64,000 nucleotides of DNA from Actinokineospora globicatena (GTDB lineage Bacteria; Actinomycetota; Actinomycetes; Mycobacteriales; Pseudonocardiaceae), in assembly GCF_024171945.1 (NCBI RefSeq), contig NZ_JAMTCR010000004.1, positions 372,001 through 436,000 of the forward strand, written 5' to 3'. Numbering within the stretch: position 1 is the first letter of the stretch; each line of letters begins with the position of its first letter. A program made the translations under genes and the position numbers. This document shows, piece by piece, positions 10,239-18,464 of this stretch. The notes below the pieces were generated by a model. It did no database searches. It worked only from the letters and a program-made list of their open reading frames with translations, and had not been told where the DNA came from.

Positions 10239-10435
10239 GGAAAGCCCCCTTTCCTGAAGGCACCCGACGATGCCCGAGATCCGCGCGACTGGCCTGTGCG
10301 GCGACCGGCACATGTGCGCCAGGCGATCCCACCGGCGACCGGATGTGCGGGCCGCGCACATCCCCGGCCGGTCCCTGGCGAACCACGAGCGCGGCTCTTA
10401 CGGTCGGTGGAGTCCGAACCGAGGAGGCGGGGTCC

Positions 10436-11887
10436 ATGGGTGGGCGTGGCCAGGCGGGCACGGTGCGGGTGATCCTGGAAGCCGCCGGGTTGGCCGGGTG
10501 GCCGCTGGCGGAGACGGTGCGGCAGATCCGCCGACAGTGCGGGGTCACCCCGCTGCGGGCCCACCGGTTGGCCAACGGGTGGACCCTGGCCGAGGTGGCG
10601 GCGCGGGTGCGGGCGCAGGTGAGTGCCACCGGCCAGCAGGCACCGCACGTCAACCACCCGAATGTGTCGCGGTGGGAGACCGGGGCCGAGCAGCCCTCGG
10701 CCCGCAACCTCGACGCGCTGTGCCAGATCTACCGCGCCCGGCCCGACATCCTCGGCTTCGGCGCTGACTACACAGACCAAGCCGACCACACAGACGAGCA
10801 CCACGGCGGCACGCGCCCGGCGGCGGAGCAGGCTGGGCCGAGCGGTGATCGGGAGGATCGCATGCGACGCAGGGATGTCCTTCGGGGATTGCTGTCCACG
10901 GCCGGGGTCGGGTTCGGCGGGGCGGCCCTGGACGCGATCGAGGGCACCCGGCGCGCGGTCACCGAGGCGCTGCAGCGGCGGTCGGTCGAGGCGGGCACCG
11001 TGGGGTGGTGGGAGGAGCAGGCCGAGAGCCACGCCGACGCCTACCGCCGGTTGTCCGCGCCGCGCCTGCTCGCCGAGGTGACGCTGGACTTCGACGACCT
11101 GCAGCAGGTGCTCGCCCAGCGCCAGTCCCTGGACAGCCAGCTGCGGCTGACCACCGTGACCGCGCGGATGGCGGGTCTGGTCGGGATCCTGTGCGTCGAC
11201 CTCGGGGCGATCCGGGAGGCGCGCCGCTGGTTCCACACCGGGCAGATCGCCGCCGAGGAGATCAACGACCGGTCGTTGCAGGCTTGGCTGTTCACCAGGG
11301 AGGCGCTCGTCTCGCTCTACTACGGCTCCGCGACGGATGCCGCCACCCTGGCCAGGACCGCCCGGCGACTCGCGGGCGGCACCGCGTCCACCGCGTCGGC
11401 GATGGCCCCGGCGGTCGAGGCGCGGGCTTTGGCAGGCATGGGGCGGGGTACCGAGGCGCTCGCCGCGATCCGCCACGCCGAGTCGGTCTTCGAGAACCTG
11501 CCCCGCTCGGTCACCACGGCAGGCGTCTACGGCTTCACCGAGCCGAAACTCCGCTTCTACCAAGGGAATGTGTTCGCCCGCGCCGCCGATCCGAACCGTG
11601 CGCTCGCCGTGCACGACCAGGCGTTGCGGCTCTACCCGGCGCACGACCGCGTCGACCGCGGGCACATCCAGCTCGACCAGGCGCTGAGCCTGGTGCGGCA
11701 GGGGGAATTCGACGAGGCCTGCCACCGGATCGGCCAGGTGTTCCTCGGCTTCGCCGGTGACGAGGGGATCAGGCCGGTGGCCGCGCAGGCGCGGGAGATC
11801 CGGTGGGCCATCCCCGAGCGGTTCCGGCGGCACGCGGCCGTGCGCCAACTCGACGAGGTGCTCGCCCTGCCACCGGGTGCGGACTAG
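10436..11887 (+). CDS. XRE-family regulator with TPR-like sensor region
   Basis: The 483-aa protein has an N-terminal helix-turn-helix of the XRE type (about residues 35-100; GWTLAEVAARVRAQ ... NHPNVSRWETGAEQPSARNLDALCQIY). A linker contains RRRDVLRGLLSTAGVGFGGAALD. A long helical region of TPR-like repeats (about 200-480) probably binds a ligand or partner. ATG 10436 follows a strong GAGGAGG (10421-10427). The frame is open far upstream, but that part is antisense to the cyclase-like gene and is not used here. It probably regulates itself and its divergent neighbour; targets are unknown. Confidence 0.8.
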   Translation: MGGRGQAGTVRVILEAAGLAGWPLAETVRQIRRQCGVTPLRAHRLANGWTLAEVAARVRAQVSATGQQAPHVNHPNVSRWETGAEQPSARNLDALCQIYRARPDILGFGADYTDQADHTDEHHGGTRPAAEQAGPSGDREDRMRRRDVLRGLLSTAGVGFGGAALDAIEGTRRAVTEALQRRSVEAGTVGWWEEQAESHADAYRRLSAPRLLAEVTLDFDDLQQVLAQRQSLDSQLRLTTVTARMAGLVGILCVDLGAIREARRWFHTGQIAAEEINDRSLQAWLFTREALVSLYYGSATDAATLARTARRLAGGTASTASAMAPAVEARALAGMGRGTEALAAIRHAESVFENLPRSVTTAGVYGFTEPKLRFYQGNVFARAADPNRALAVHDQALRLYPAHDRVDRGHIQLDQALSLVRQGEFDEACHRIGQVFLGFAGDEGIRPVAAQAREIRWAIPERFRRHAAVRQLDEVLALPPGAD

Positions 11888-11972
11888 CGCCGCTGGTCAC
11901 CCGGGGTGCGGGAGTTCGACGCCGACGGGTTGACACCGGTCGTCAATACCGTGTTTCCCGCCGGTGGTTGGG

Positions 11973-11978
11973 TACCGT
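11973..11978 (+). promoter_or_regulatory. -10 hexamer TACCGT
   Basis: TACCGT six bases before GTG 11985; indicates a leaderless start for the membrane-protein gene. Confidence 0.5.
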
Positions 11979-11984
11979 GATCGG

Positions 11985-12695
11985 GTGCGGGGGCGTGATG
12001 AGCAGGTGACAGGTGGGGTGGTGGCGACCCGGCTCCAACGGGTGCGGCCCCACCTCGCGCTGGTGGCCGCCGGTGGGCCGGTGGTCGGGATCGTGGTGGC
12101 GCTGGCGCTCGGCGGGTGGTTGCCGGGGCTCGCGGTGCCGGTCTCGCTGATCGCGTTGGGGGCCGCGTACTTCCGCAGCAGGCGGTTCCGGCCGCGCCGG
12201 TGGCCGGTCGCGGGGGCGGCGCTGGGTGTGCTCAGCGGGGCCTACCTCGGCGCGGTGAACCCGTGGCTGTCCCCTGTGGCCGTCCTCTTCGGACTGGGTG
12301 GCTGGGTGGTCGCGCGCCGGGCGCGCGACAGCGTGCTGGAGCCGTACACGCCGGAACTCGCGGATTCGTTGGTCGAGGTGCCGTGGCAGGCGCGCGGGGC
12401 CAAGGGGTTGGAACTGCTCGTCGCGCACGACCGGATCACCCTGTCCGGTGGGCGGGGGCCGTTCCGGCTCGTGCGGCCGATGGTGGCGTTGAGCGGCGTG
12501 GGGGCCGTCGAGCAGGTGATGGTGGCGCGCCGCGCGACGTTGCCGGTGCCCGGGGTGGGGGAGCTGCGCGTCACGGTGACGCCGGGTCCCGCCGTGCGGA
12601 TCACCGTGCCGCCGGGGGAGTGGATCGTGCCGACCGACCACGGGCGGGAGATCGCGCGACTGGTCGCCCGGCGCAAGGAACGCGCGGGCATCTAG
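11985..12695 (+). CDS. Predicted membrane protein, unknown function
   Basis: Function not recognised. The 236-aa product has hydrophobic segments in its first half (about residues 22-60 and 75-115: LALVAAGGPVVGIVVALALG, LPGLAVPVSLIALGAAYF, VAGAALGVLSGAYLGAV). A soluble C-terminal domain of about 110 residues follows (DRITLSGGRGPFRLVRPM ... VPPGEWIVPTDHGREIARLV). GTG 11985 is chosen because TACCGT lies six bases upstream; GTG 11964 is a longer alternative. It ends 46 bases before bioA on the same strand but is not obviously linked to biotin synthesis. Confidence 0.6.
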   Translation: MRGRDEQVTGGVVATRLQRVRPHLALVAAGGPVVGIVVALALGGWLPGLAVPVSLIALGAAYFRSRRFRPRRWPVAGAALGVLSGAYLGAVNPWLSPVAVLFGLGGWVVARRARDSVLEPYTPELADSLVEVPWQARGAKGLELLVAHDRITLSGGRGPFRLVRPMVALSGVGAVEQVMVARRATLPVPGVGELRVTVTPGPAVRITVPPGEWIVPTDHGREIARLVARRKERAGI

Positions 12696-12729
12696 CGGGG
12701 GTGAGTGGGCGCGGCATTTCGGCACTCCT

Positions 12730-12735
12730 TAGCCT
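12730..12735 (+). promoter_or_regulatory. bioA -10 hexamer TAGCCT
   Basis: TAGCCT six bases before the bioA GTG at 12742; probable leaderless promoter of the biotin genes. Confidence 0.55.
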
Positions 12736-12741
12736 GCGGCC

Positions 12742-14019
12742 GTGAATCTCGACGAGTTGACCGCGCTCGATCGCGCGCACGTGTGGCACCCGTACGGACC
12801 GATGCCGGGGACCCAGCAGCCCCTGGTCGTCGAGTCGGCCGACGGGGTCCGGCTGCGGTTGGCCGACGGTCGCGAGCTCGTCGACGGCATGTCGTCCTGG
12901 TGGGCGGCCATCCACGGCTACCGCAACCCGGTGCTCGACGCGGCCGTGACCGACCAGCTCGGCCGGATGAGCCACGTCATGTTCGGCGGTCTCACCCACG
13001 AACCCGCCGTCCGCCTGGCCGCGAGGCTGGTGGAGATCACCCCGGAGCCGCTGCGGCACGTCTTCCTCTGCGACTCCGGCTCGGTGGGCGTCGAGGTCGC
13101 GATCAAGATGGCGCTGCAGCACTGGCGCTCCCTCGGCGACACCCGCAAGACGAAGCTGCTGACCTGGCGCGGCGGCTACCACGGTGACACGTTCAACCCG
13201 ATGAGCGTGTGCGACCCCGACGGCGGCATGCACAGCCTCTGGAGCGGTGTCCTGCCCGTGCAGGTCTTCGCCGACGAGCCGCCCGCCGCGTTCGACCACG
13301 ACTACGTCGCCCACCTCGCCGAGCTCATCGAGACCCACGCCGACGACCTGGCCGCCGTCATCGTCGAGCCGGTGGTGCAGGGCGCGGGCGGCATGCGCTT
13401 CCACGACCCGCGCTACCTGCACGTGCTGCGGGAGCTGACCCTCGCCAACGACGTGCTGCTGATCTTCGACGAGATCGCCACCGGGTTCGGCCGCACCGGT
13501 GAGCTGTTCGCCGCCGACCACGCCGGGATCAGCCCCGACATCCTCTGCCTCGGCAAGGCCCTGACCGGCGGTTACCTCAGCATGGCCGCGACCCTGTGCA
13601 CCGCCCGCGTCGCCGACGGCATCTCCCAGGGTGAGGTGCCCGTCCTCGCGCACGGCCCCACGTTCATGGGCAACCCGCTCGCGTCGGCCGTGGCCCTCGC
13701 GTCGATCGACCTGCTGCTCTCGGGCGACTGGCGCGGCACGGTCGAGCGCATCGAGGCCGAGCTGACCCACGGCCTCGCCCCAGCCAGGGACCTGCCGGGC
13801 GTGCGGGACGTCCGGGTGCTCGGCGCCATCGGGGTCGTCCAGCTCGACAAGCCGGTCGACATGGCCGCCGCGACCGGGGCCGCCGTGGCCGCCGGGGTGT
13901 GGCTGCGGCCCTTCCGCGACCTCGTCTACACCATGCCGCCGTACGTCAGCACGACCGAGGACATCGCCGCCATCACCGCCGGGGTGGTCGCCGCGGCCGC
14001 CGCCAACCCCCAGTCGTGA
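12742..14019 (+). CDS. bioA: Adenosylmethionine-8-amino-7-oxononanoate aminotransferase
   Basis: BioA makes 7,8-diaminopelargonate from KAPA using SAM as amino donor, the antepenultimate step of biotin synthesis. The 425-aa class III aminotransferase shows HVWHPYGPM and [13 protein letters not shown] near the N-terminus, the substrate loop GGYHGDTF, the PLP aspartate in [14 protein letters not shown] and the Schiff-base lysine K272 in [13 protein letters not shown]. Length is normal. In M. tuberculosis bioF1 lies between bioA and bioD; here bioD follows after about 40 bases, so bioF must be elsewhere or replaced. Confidence 0.95.
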   Translation: MNLDELTALDRAHVWHPYGPMPGTQQPLVVESADGVRLRLADGRELVDGMSSWWAAIHGYRNPVLDAAVTDQLGRMSHVMFGGLTHEPAVRLAARLVEITPEPLRHVFLCDSGSVGVEVAIKMALQHWRSLGDTRKTKLLTWRGGYHGDTFNPMSVCDPDGGMHSLWSGVLPVQVFADEPPAAFDHDYVAHLAELIETHADDLAAVIVEPVVQGAGGMRFHDPRYLHVLRELTLANDVLLIFDEIATGFGRTGELFAADHAGISPDILCLGKALTGGYLSMAATLCTARVADGISQGEVPVLAHGPTFMGNPLASAVALASIDLLLSGDWRGTVERIEAELTHGLAPARDLPGVRDVRVLGAIGVVQLDKPVDMAAATGAAVAAGVWLRPFRDLVYTMPPYVSTTEDIAAITAGVVAAAAANPQS

Positions 14020-14041
14020 CCCGGCCGGGGTCCGACGGAGA

Positions 14042-14058
14042 TTAACGACCGCTAACCT
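14042..14058 (+). promoter_or_regulatory. bioD promoter with imperfect dyad
   Basis: TTAnCG-NN-CGnTAA (14042-14055) is an imperfect inverted repeat. It overlaps the hexamer TAACCT (14053-14058), eight bases before GTG 14067. It could be a leaderless promoter with an operator; the regulator is unknown. Confidence 0.35.
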
Positions 14059-14066
14059 GTGTGCCC

Positions 14067-14783
14067 GTGAGTGTCCTCGTGATCACCGGGACCGGCACCG
14101 GCGTCGGCAAGACCGTCGTCACCGCCGGGATAGCCGCGCTGGCCGCGGCCAACGGCCAGCGGGTGGCCGTGCTCAAACCGGCCCAGACCGGCGTCACCGC
14201 CGCCGAGCCGGGGGACGTCGACGAGGTCAGGGCCAGGGTAGCCGCCGTGACCACCCGCGAGCTGCGCCGGTTCCCCGACCCGTTGGCCCCCGACACCGCG
14301 GCCCGCCGGGTCGGCATGCCGCCCGTGCGCCCGTCCGAGGTCGCCGCCGCTGTCGGTGAGCTCGGACGTGACCACGACCTGGTGCTCGTCGAGGGTGCGG
14401 GTGGCCTGCTGGTGCGCTTCGACCCCGACGGCGGCACGCTCGCCGACGTCGCCTGGGCCATGGGCGCCCCGGTCGTGGTGGTCGCCGAGGCCGGACTTGG
14501 CACGCTCAACGCCACCGCGCTGACCACGGAGGCCCTGCGCCGACGCGGCATCGTCTGCTGCGGGATCGTCATCGGGTCCTGGCCCGACGCGCCCGACCTC
14601 GCCACGCGGTGCAACGTCGAAGACCTGCCCGTGGTCGCGGGCGCGCCGCTGCTCGGCGCCGTCCCCGCCGGTGCCGCCGCCCTCGACCCGGCGGCGTTCG
14701 CCCAGGTCGCGCGGGCCGCGCTGGCCCCGGTGCTCGGCGGGACGTTCGACGCCAAGGACTTCGCCGACACGCACCCCGCGTGA
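14067..14783 (+). CDS. bioD: Dethiobiotin synthase
   Basis: BioD carboxylates and closes diaminopelargonate to dethiobiotin with ATP and CO2. The 238-aa protein begins with the P-loop TGTGTGVGKT (lysine at residue 15). LKPAQTG supplies the next conserved lysine and VLVEGAGGLLVRF is the later metal/substrate motif. Two GTG codons (14061 and 14067) are possible starts. 14067 is preferred because it lies eight bases from TAACCT, against two bases for 14061. It sits between bioA and bioB. Confidence 0.93.
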   Translation: MSVLVITGTGTGVGKTVVTAGIAALAAANGQRVAVLKPAQTGVTAAEPGDVDEVRARVAAVTTRELRRFPDPLAPDTAARRVGMPPVRPSEVAAAVGELGRDHDLVLVEGAGGLLVRFDPDGGTLADVAWAMGAPVVVVAEAGLGTLNATALTTEALRRRGIVCCGIVIGSWPDAPDLATRCNVEDLPVVAGAPLLGAVPAGAAALDPAAFAQVARAALAPVLGGTFDAKDFADTHPA

Positions 14784-14867
14784 CATTCATCGCTCATCCA
14801 GGCCAGGGCGATGCGGCAGACTGACGCACTGACCCCAACCTGGGCCAACCCCCCGAGGAGGACCCCT

Positions 14868-15908
14868 GTGACCGCCGCCGCCGACGAGCGCACCCACGAC
14901 AGCGCGCCCGCAGATGACGTGCTGGCCGTCGCCCGCGAGCAGGTGCTCGAGCGCGGGGTCGGCCTCACCGAGGAGCAGGTGCTCGCGGTGCTGCGGTTGG
15001 CCGACGACCGGCTCGACGACCTGCTGGCGCTCGCGCACGAGGTCCGGATGCGCTGGTGCGGCCCCGAGGTCGAGGTCGAGGGCATCATCAGCCTCAAGAC
15101 CGGCGGCTGCCCGGAGGACTGCCACTTCTGCTCGCAGTCCGGCCGCTTCCCCACCCCGGTCCGCTCCGCCTGGCTCGACATCCCCGGCCTGGTCGAGGCC
15201 GCCAGGCAGACCGCGCTGACCGGCGCCACCGAGTTCTGCATCGTCGCCGCCGTGCGCGGACCGGACGCCCGGCTGCTCTCCCAGGTGCGCGAGGGCATCA
15301 AGGCCATCCGCGAGTCCGGCAACGACATCCAGATCGCCTGCTCGCTGGGCATGCTCACCCAGGAGCAGGTCGACGAGCTGGTCGCGATGGGCGTGCACCG
15401 CTACAACCACAACCTCGAGACCGCCCGCTCGCACTTCCCGAACGTGGTCACCACGCACTCCTGGGAGGAGCGCTGGGACACCCTGCGGATGGTGCGCGAG
15501 GCGGGCATGGAGGTCTGCAGCGGCGGCATCCTGGGCATGGGCGAGACCCCCGAGCAGCGCGCCGAGTTCGCCGTGCAGCTCGCGGAGCTCGACCCGCACG
15601 AGGTCCCGATGAACTTCCTCATCCCGCAGCCGGGCACCCCGTACGAGGCCTACGAGCCGATCGAGGGCCGCGAGGCGCTCAAGCTCGTCGCCGCGTTCCG
15701 GCTGGCCCTGCCGCGCACCATGCTGCGCTTCGCGGGCGGCCGCGAGCTGACCCTCGGTGACCTCGGCGCCGAGAAGGGCATGCTCGGCGGCATCAACGCG
15801 ATCATCGTCGGCAACTACCTGACCAACCTCGGTCGGCCCGCGCAGCGCGACCTGGACATGCTGGTCGACCTGAAGATGCCGATCAAGGCGCTCGGCGACA
15901 CGCTCTGA
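14868..15908 (+). CDS. bioB: Biotin synthase (radical SAM)
   Basis: BioB inserts sulfur into dethiobiotin. The 346-aa protein has the radical-SAM cluster motif [16 protein letters not shown], with C81, C85 and C88 as [4Fe-4S] ligands. Later conserved regions include [43 protein letters not shown]-like [11 protein letters not shown], and the C-terminal [10 protein letters not shown] with the arginine used by the auxiliary cluster. GTG 14868 follows a strong GAGGAGG (14855-14861), which decides the start; the frame is open 19 codons further up. It is followed after ten bases by bsaP, which actinobacterial BioB enzymes are known to need. Confidence 0.96.
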   Translation: MTAAADERTHDSAPADDVLAVAREQVLERGVGLTEEQVLAVLRLADDRLDDLLALAHEVRMRWCGPEVEVEGIISLKTGGCPEDCHFCSQSGRFPTPVRSAWLDIPGLVEAARQTALTGATEFCIVAAVRGPDARLLSQVREGIKAIRESGNDIQIACSLGMLTQEQVDELVAMGVHRYNHNLETARSHFPNVVTTHSWEERWDTLRMVREAGMEVCSGGILGMGETPEQRAEFAVQLAELDPHEVPMNFLIPQPGTPYEAYEPIEGREALKLVAAFRLALPRTMLRFAGGRELTLGDLGAEKGMLGGINAIIVGNYLTNLGRPAQRDLDMLVDLKMPIKALGDTL

Positions 15909-15918
15909 GGAGAAGCCC

Positions 15919-16113
15919 GTGTTCTGCGTGCACTGCGGCCGTCCCGACGCCGAGGGGGAGCACCCCGGCTGCCGCGGACCGCGCGCCGCGTTGGAGCCAC
16001 CGCGCTTCTGCCCCGAGTGCGCCCGCCGGATGGTGGTCCAGGTGACCCCGGTCGGCTGGTCCGCGCGGTGCAGCAGGCACGGTGACACGACCAGCGCGGC
16101 GCGGACGGGCTAG
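15919..16113 (+). CDS. bsaP: Biotin synthase auxiliary protein (BsaP-like)
   Basis: A 64-aa Cys-rich protein directly downstream of bioB, the position of Rv1590 in M. tuberculosis, described as an auxiliary protein needed by mycobacterial biotin synthase. Six cysteines are arranged as C3-x2-C6, C18, C31-x2-C34 and C51, fitting an iron-sulfur or zinc site. A GAGGAGA ribosome site overlaps the bioB stop region, so the two are probably cotranscribed. The assignment rests on position, size and the cysteine pattern. Confidence 0.75.
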   Translation: MFCVHCGRPDAEGEHPGCRGPRAALEPPRFCPECARRMVVQVTPVGWSARCSRHGDTTSAARTG

Positions 16114-16165
16114 TCTCGCGGGCGGACCGGACCCGGTCCTGTTCTCGTGAGGTGGAGGTCGACGG

Positions 16166-16768
16166 GTGGCGGATCAGCCGGTGCGGACGCAGGACGCGCG
16201 GGACCCACTGCCCACCGCGCTGCCGCGGTACCCCACCCCGTGGGGCGACCGGGTCCCCGCCCAGATCCACGTCCGCCGCGACCTGCTGCCCGCGATCAGC
16301 GTGCTGTCGACGGTGTCGCTGCTCGGGCTCGCCGTCGGGTTCCTGTGGTCGCGGCTCGCGCCGGGGCTGCTGGTGCAGATCGTGGAGGACGGGACCCCGG
16401 CGGCGCTGCGCACGGAGAGCTACCACCGGTTCGACGACCTCGTGCTGTTCATGTTGCTCGGGCTCGCCGCGGGCGTCATCACGGGCGCCGCGGTGTGGTT
16501 GATGCGCGAGCGGCGGGGGCCGGTGCTGTTGGTGGCCGCCGTGCTGGGGTCGGCGTTGGCCGCGTGGTTGGCGTACCAGGTAGGCCTGTCTTGGGCGCAG
16601 GGTCGGTTTCCGCTGCCGTCGGCGCCCGCGGTGGGGGACGTGCTGACGTTGGCGCCCCGGCTGGAGTCGGCGTGGGCCGTTCTCGCGTGGCCGCTGGGGG
16701 CCGCGTTGAGCTACGGCATCGCCGCCGCCTGGAATGGGCACGACGACCTGGGCCGCAGGCTCGGCTAG
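16166..16768 (+). CDS. DUF2567 membrane protein
   Basis: A 200-aa integral membrane protein in the position of Rv1591 of M. tuberculosis, next to bioB-bsaP. Four hydrophobic segments are visible (about residues 42-65, 90-112, 118-140 and 165-190). Conserved-looking stretches include PLPTALPRYPTPWGDRVP before the first segment. It starts at GTG 16166, with a GTGGAGG ribosome site. Function is unknown; its constant place beside bioB hints at a role in, or cotranscription with, biotin synthesis. Confidence 0.7.
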   Translation: MADQPVRTQDARDPLPTALPRYPTPWGDRVPAQIHVRRDLLPAISVLSTVSLLGLAVGFLWSRLAPGLLVQIVEDGTPAALRTESYHRFDDLVLFMLLGLAAGVITGAAVWLMRERRGPVLLVAAVLGSALAAWLAYQVGLSWAQGRFPLPSAPAVGDVLTLAPRLESAWAVLAWPLGAALSYGIAAAWNGHDDLGRRLG

Positions 16769-16823
16769 TCCTCGCGGGGTGGCGCTGGGTCTGGGCTCAC
16801 GGGTTGGCCGGGACCTCGCTGAC

Positions 16824-16914
16824 CAAGATCGAACCGCGCTGAGCAGCCCCCGATACACAGCCTACGGCGAAGGGGCGACTGGACGGGCTGGTCGCGGTGG
16901 GGGCCTGTGGACAA
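16824..16914 (-). repeat. DnaA-box / TAGGCT intergenic module, copy A
   Basis: On the minus strand: DnaA-box-like TTGTCCACAG (16905-16914), 40 bases, TAGGCT (16859-16864), then TCGGGGGCTGCTCAGCG (16837-16853) and CGATCTTG (16824-16831). It lies between convergent genes and matches copies B and C closely after the hexamer. Confidence 0.65.
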
Positions 16915-16920
16915 CTGGGA

Positions 16921-16946
16921 GCGGCGGCCCTGGGTGGGGCCGCCGC
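16921..16946. terminator. Bidirectional hairpin terminator
   Basis: A perfect 10-bp stem, GCGGCGGCCC / GGGCCGCCGC, with a six-base loop lies between the convergent DUF2567 and Lon-N-domain genes. No U-tract follows, as is usual in high-GC actinobacteria. Confidence 0.6.
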
Positions 16947-16952
16947 GTCGGG

Positions 16953-17633
16953 TCAGTTGAGGCAGAGCGGGGTGTTGAACTCCGAGGGTGGGGCGGGGAC
17001 CGCGTGCAGGGCGGAGAGGATCCCCGCCTCCCGGTTGAGCAGCTGGCCGACCATCCGCAGCCGGTGCAGCGGCCTGGTCTCCTCCAGCAGGTGCTGGCGG
17101 TCCTCCAGGCTGAGCAGGCAGTCCGCCGCGAGGGTGTGCGCCAGTTGGACGGTCTCGGTGTCGGCGTCCGGCTCGGTCCAGTCGTCGCTGCGCCAGGCGG
17201 CGTTGCAGTAGCGGCGGTGCGCGGCCCTGGCGGCGTCGACCAGCATCGATACCGACTCCACCGCCGAGGTCGGCTGCTCGGTGTCGGGCACCCACTCCAC
17301 GGTCCCCATCAGGTAGGGCGCGGAGGTGGTGTCGATCTCGAGCAGCCGGAACCGGCGGTCACCGGTGCTGATGATGTCGTAGCGGCCGTCGGGCAGCCGC
17401 TTGGCCTGGCGCAGCGCCGCCGAGCAGCCGATCGGGCGCAGCTGCGAGATGTCGGTGACCTCGTGGTCGGTGGACGGGCGCAGCGCGACCACGCCGAACA
17501 CGCGTTCGGGCAGCGCGCCGGTCACCAGGTCCACGGTCAGCTGCCGGTAGCGGGGTTCGAAGATGTGCAAAGGCAGGTTCGCCCCGGGGAGCAGCACCGC
17601 CCGAAGCGGGAACAGCGGAAGCGAATCGGCCAC
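16953..17633 (-). CDS. LON N-terminal (PUA-like) domain protein
   Basis: The 226-aa protein is a stand-alone Lon substrate-binding domain: LPLFPLRAVLLPGANLPLHIFEPRYRQL at the N-terminus, then FGVVALRP, IGCSAALRQAKRLPDGRYDIISTGDRRFRLLE, and a helical C-terminal half. There is no AAA+ ATPase or protease domain, so it is not Lon itself; such proteins are thought to bind unfolded peptides, but the role is unproven. The GTG at 17633 has TAGCGT six bases upstream. Confidence 0.85.
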   Translation of the reverse strand: MADSLPLFPLRAVLLPGANLPLHIFEPRYRQLTVDLVTGALPERVFGVVALRPSTDHEVTDISQLRPIGCSAALRQAKRLPDGRYDIISTGDRRFRLLEIDTTSAPYLMGTVEWVPDTEQPTSAVESVSMLVDAARAAHRRYCNAAWRSDDWTEPDADTETVQLAHTLAADCLLSLEDRQHLLEETRPLHRLRMVGQLLNREAGILSALHAVPAPPSEFNTPLCLN

Positions 17634-17639
17634 GCGACA

Positions 17640-17645
17640 ACGCTA
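17640..17645 (-). promoter_or_regulatory. -10 hexamer TAGCGT
   Basis: TAGCGT on the minus strand, six bases before GTG 17633 of the Lon-N-domain gene; leaderless promoter. Confidence 0.5.
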
Positions 17646-17697
17646 CGACGAAGCGCATCCGCCCGCTGTCCGATAGTGGCGCCCGGTCGCTTCCCGG

Positions 17698-18405
17698 CTA
17701 CTTCCCGCGCCCAGCGGCAGGGGGCTTGAGCACCGCGAACGGGTCCGTGACGGCCATTGTGCTGTCGGCGAACCGGAACTGGGCCGCGGGCCGCCCACCG
17801 GCCCTGCCCGGCTTCGCGGTCTCCCCGGTCGGCTCCAGCAACCCGCGGCGGGACAGCACCCTCTGCAAGTTCGTCGCTGACACGCGGTAGCCGAGCGCGC
17901 CGGAGTACAGCTCGCGCAACGCGGAGATGGTGAACACGGGCGGGGCGAGAGCGAACCCGATGTTTGTGTAAGACAGCTTCGCGCGCAGCCGATTACGTGC
18001 GCGTAAGACGATCGCCTCGTGGTCGAAGGCCGTCTCGGGCAGCGTCGCCACCGGCTGCCACGCGGTGTCCTGCGGCAGTTCGGGATCCAGGTGGGAGGGC
18101 ACCAGGCACAGGAACGCCGTGGCGACGACCCGGGGACCGGGGACCCGCTGCGGCGCGCTGAACACGGCCAACTGCTCGACGTGCGACACCTGTCGGACGT
18201 CCACCTTCTCCGCCAGCTGCCTGCGGATCGATGACTCCACGTCCTCGTCGGCGCGCAGCCGTCCCCCCGGTAGTGACCAGCGGTGCGCGTGCGGTTCCAT
18301 CGCGCGCTCCCACAGCAGCACGCGCAGTGATCCCTGCCTCACCTGCAGCACCGCGGCCAGGACTTCGTGGACGAGCGGTGGGGCTCCGGTGGTAGCATCG
18401 GTCAT
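17698..18405 (-). CDS. nrtR: NrtR-type NAD-biosynthesis repressor (Nudix + winged helix)
   Basis: The 235-aa protein has an N-terminal Nudix domain and a C-terminal winged-helix DNA-binding region (about 150-220; FTISALRELYSGALGYRVSATNLQRVL). The Nudix box at 48-70 is degenerate: RQLAEKVDV stands where REUXEEXGU is expected, which suggests an ADP-ribose sensor rather than a hydrolase. It is transcribed divergently from nadA-nadB-nadC, the usual NrtR regulon. A perfect 7-bp inverted repeat lies between them. ATG 18405 is preferred to the longer frame because TAGGAT lies seven bases upstream and the extension is Arg/Pro-rich. Confidence 0.9.
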   Translation of the reverse strand: MTDATTGAPPLVHEVLAAVLQVRQGSLRVLLWERAMEPHAHRWSLPGGRLRADEDVESSIRRQLAEKVDVRQVSHVEQLAVFSAPQRVPGPRVVATAFLCLVPSHLDPELPQDTAWQPVATLPETAFDHEAIVLRARNRLRAKLSYTNIGFALAPPVFTISALRELYSGALGYRVSATNLQRVLSRRGLLEPTGETAKPGRAGGRPAAQFRFADSTMAVTDPFAVLKPPAAGRGK

Positions 18406-18428
18406 GTTTTCGATCCTAAGGCGAAAAC
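18406..18428. promoter_or_regulatory. NrtR operator overlapping the nrtR -10
   Basis: GTTTTCG (18406-18412) and CGAAAAC (18422-18428) form a perfect inverted repeat with a 9-base spacer. The spacer holds TAGGAT on the minus strand (18413-18418), the -10 of leaderless nrtR. Repressor binding would therefore cover the nrtR promoter and lie just upstream of nadA. Confidence 0.75.
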
Positions 18429-18464
18429 CTCGGGATCGGAAATCGGACACGACAGGAGGACCCC

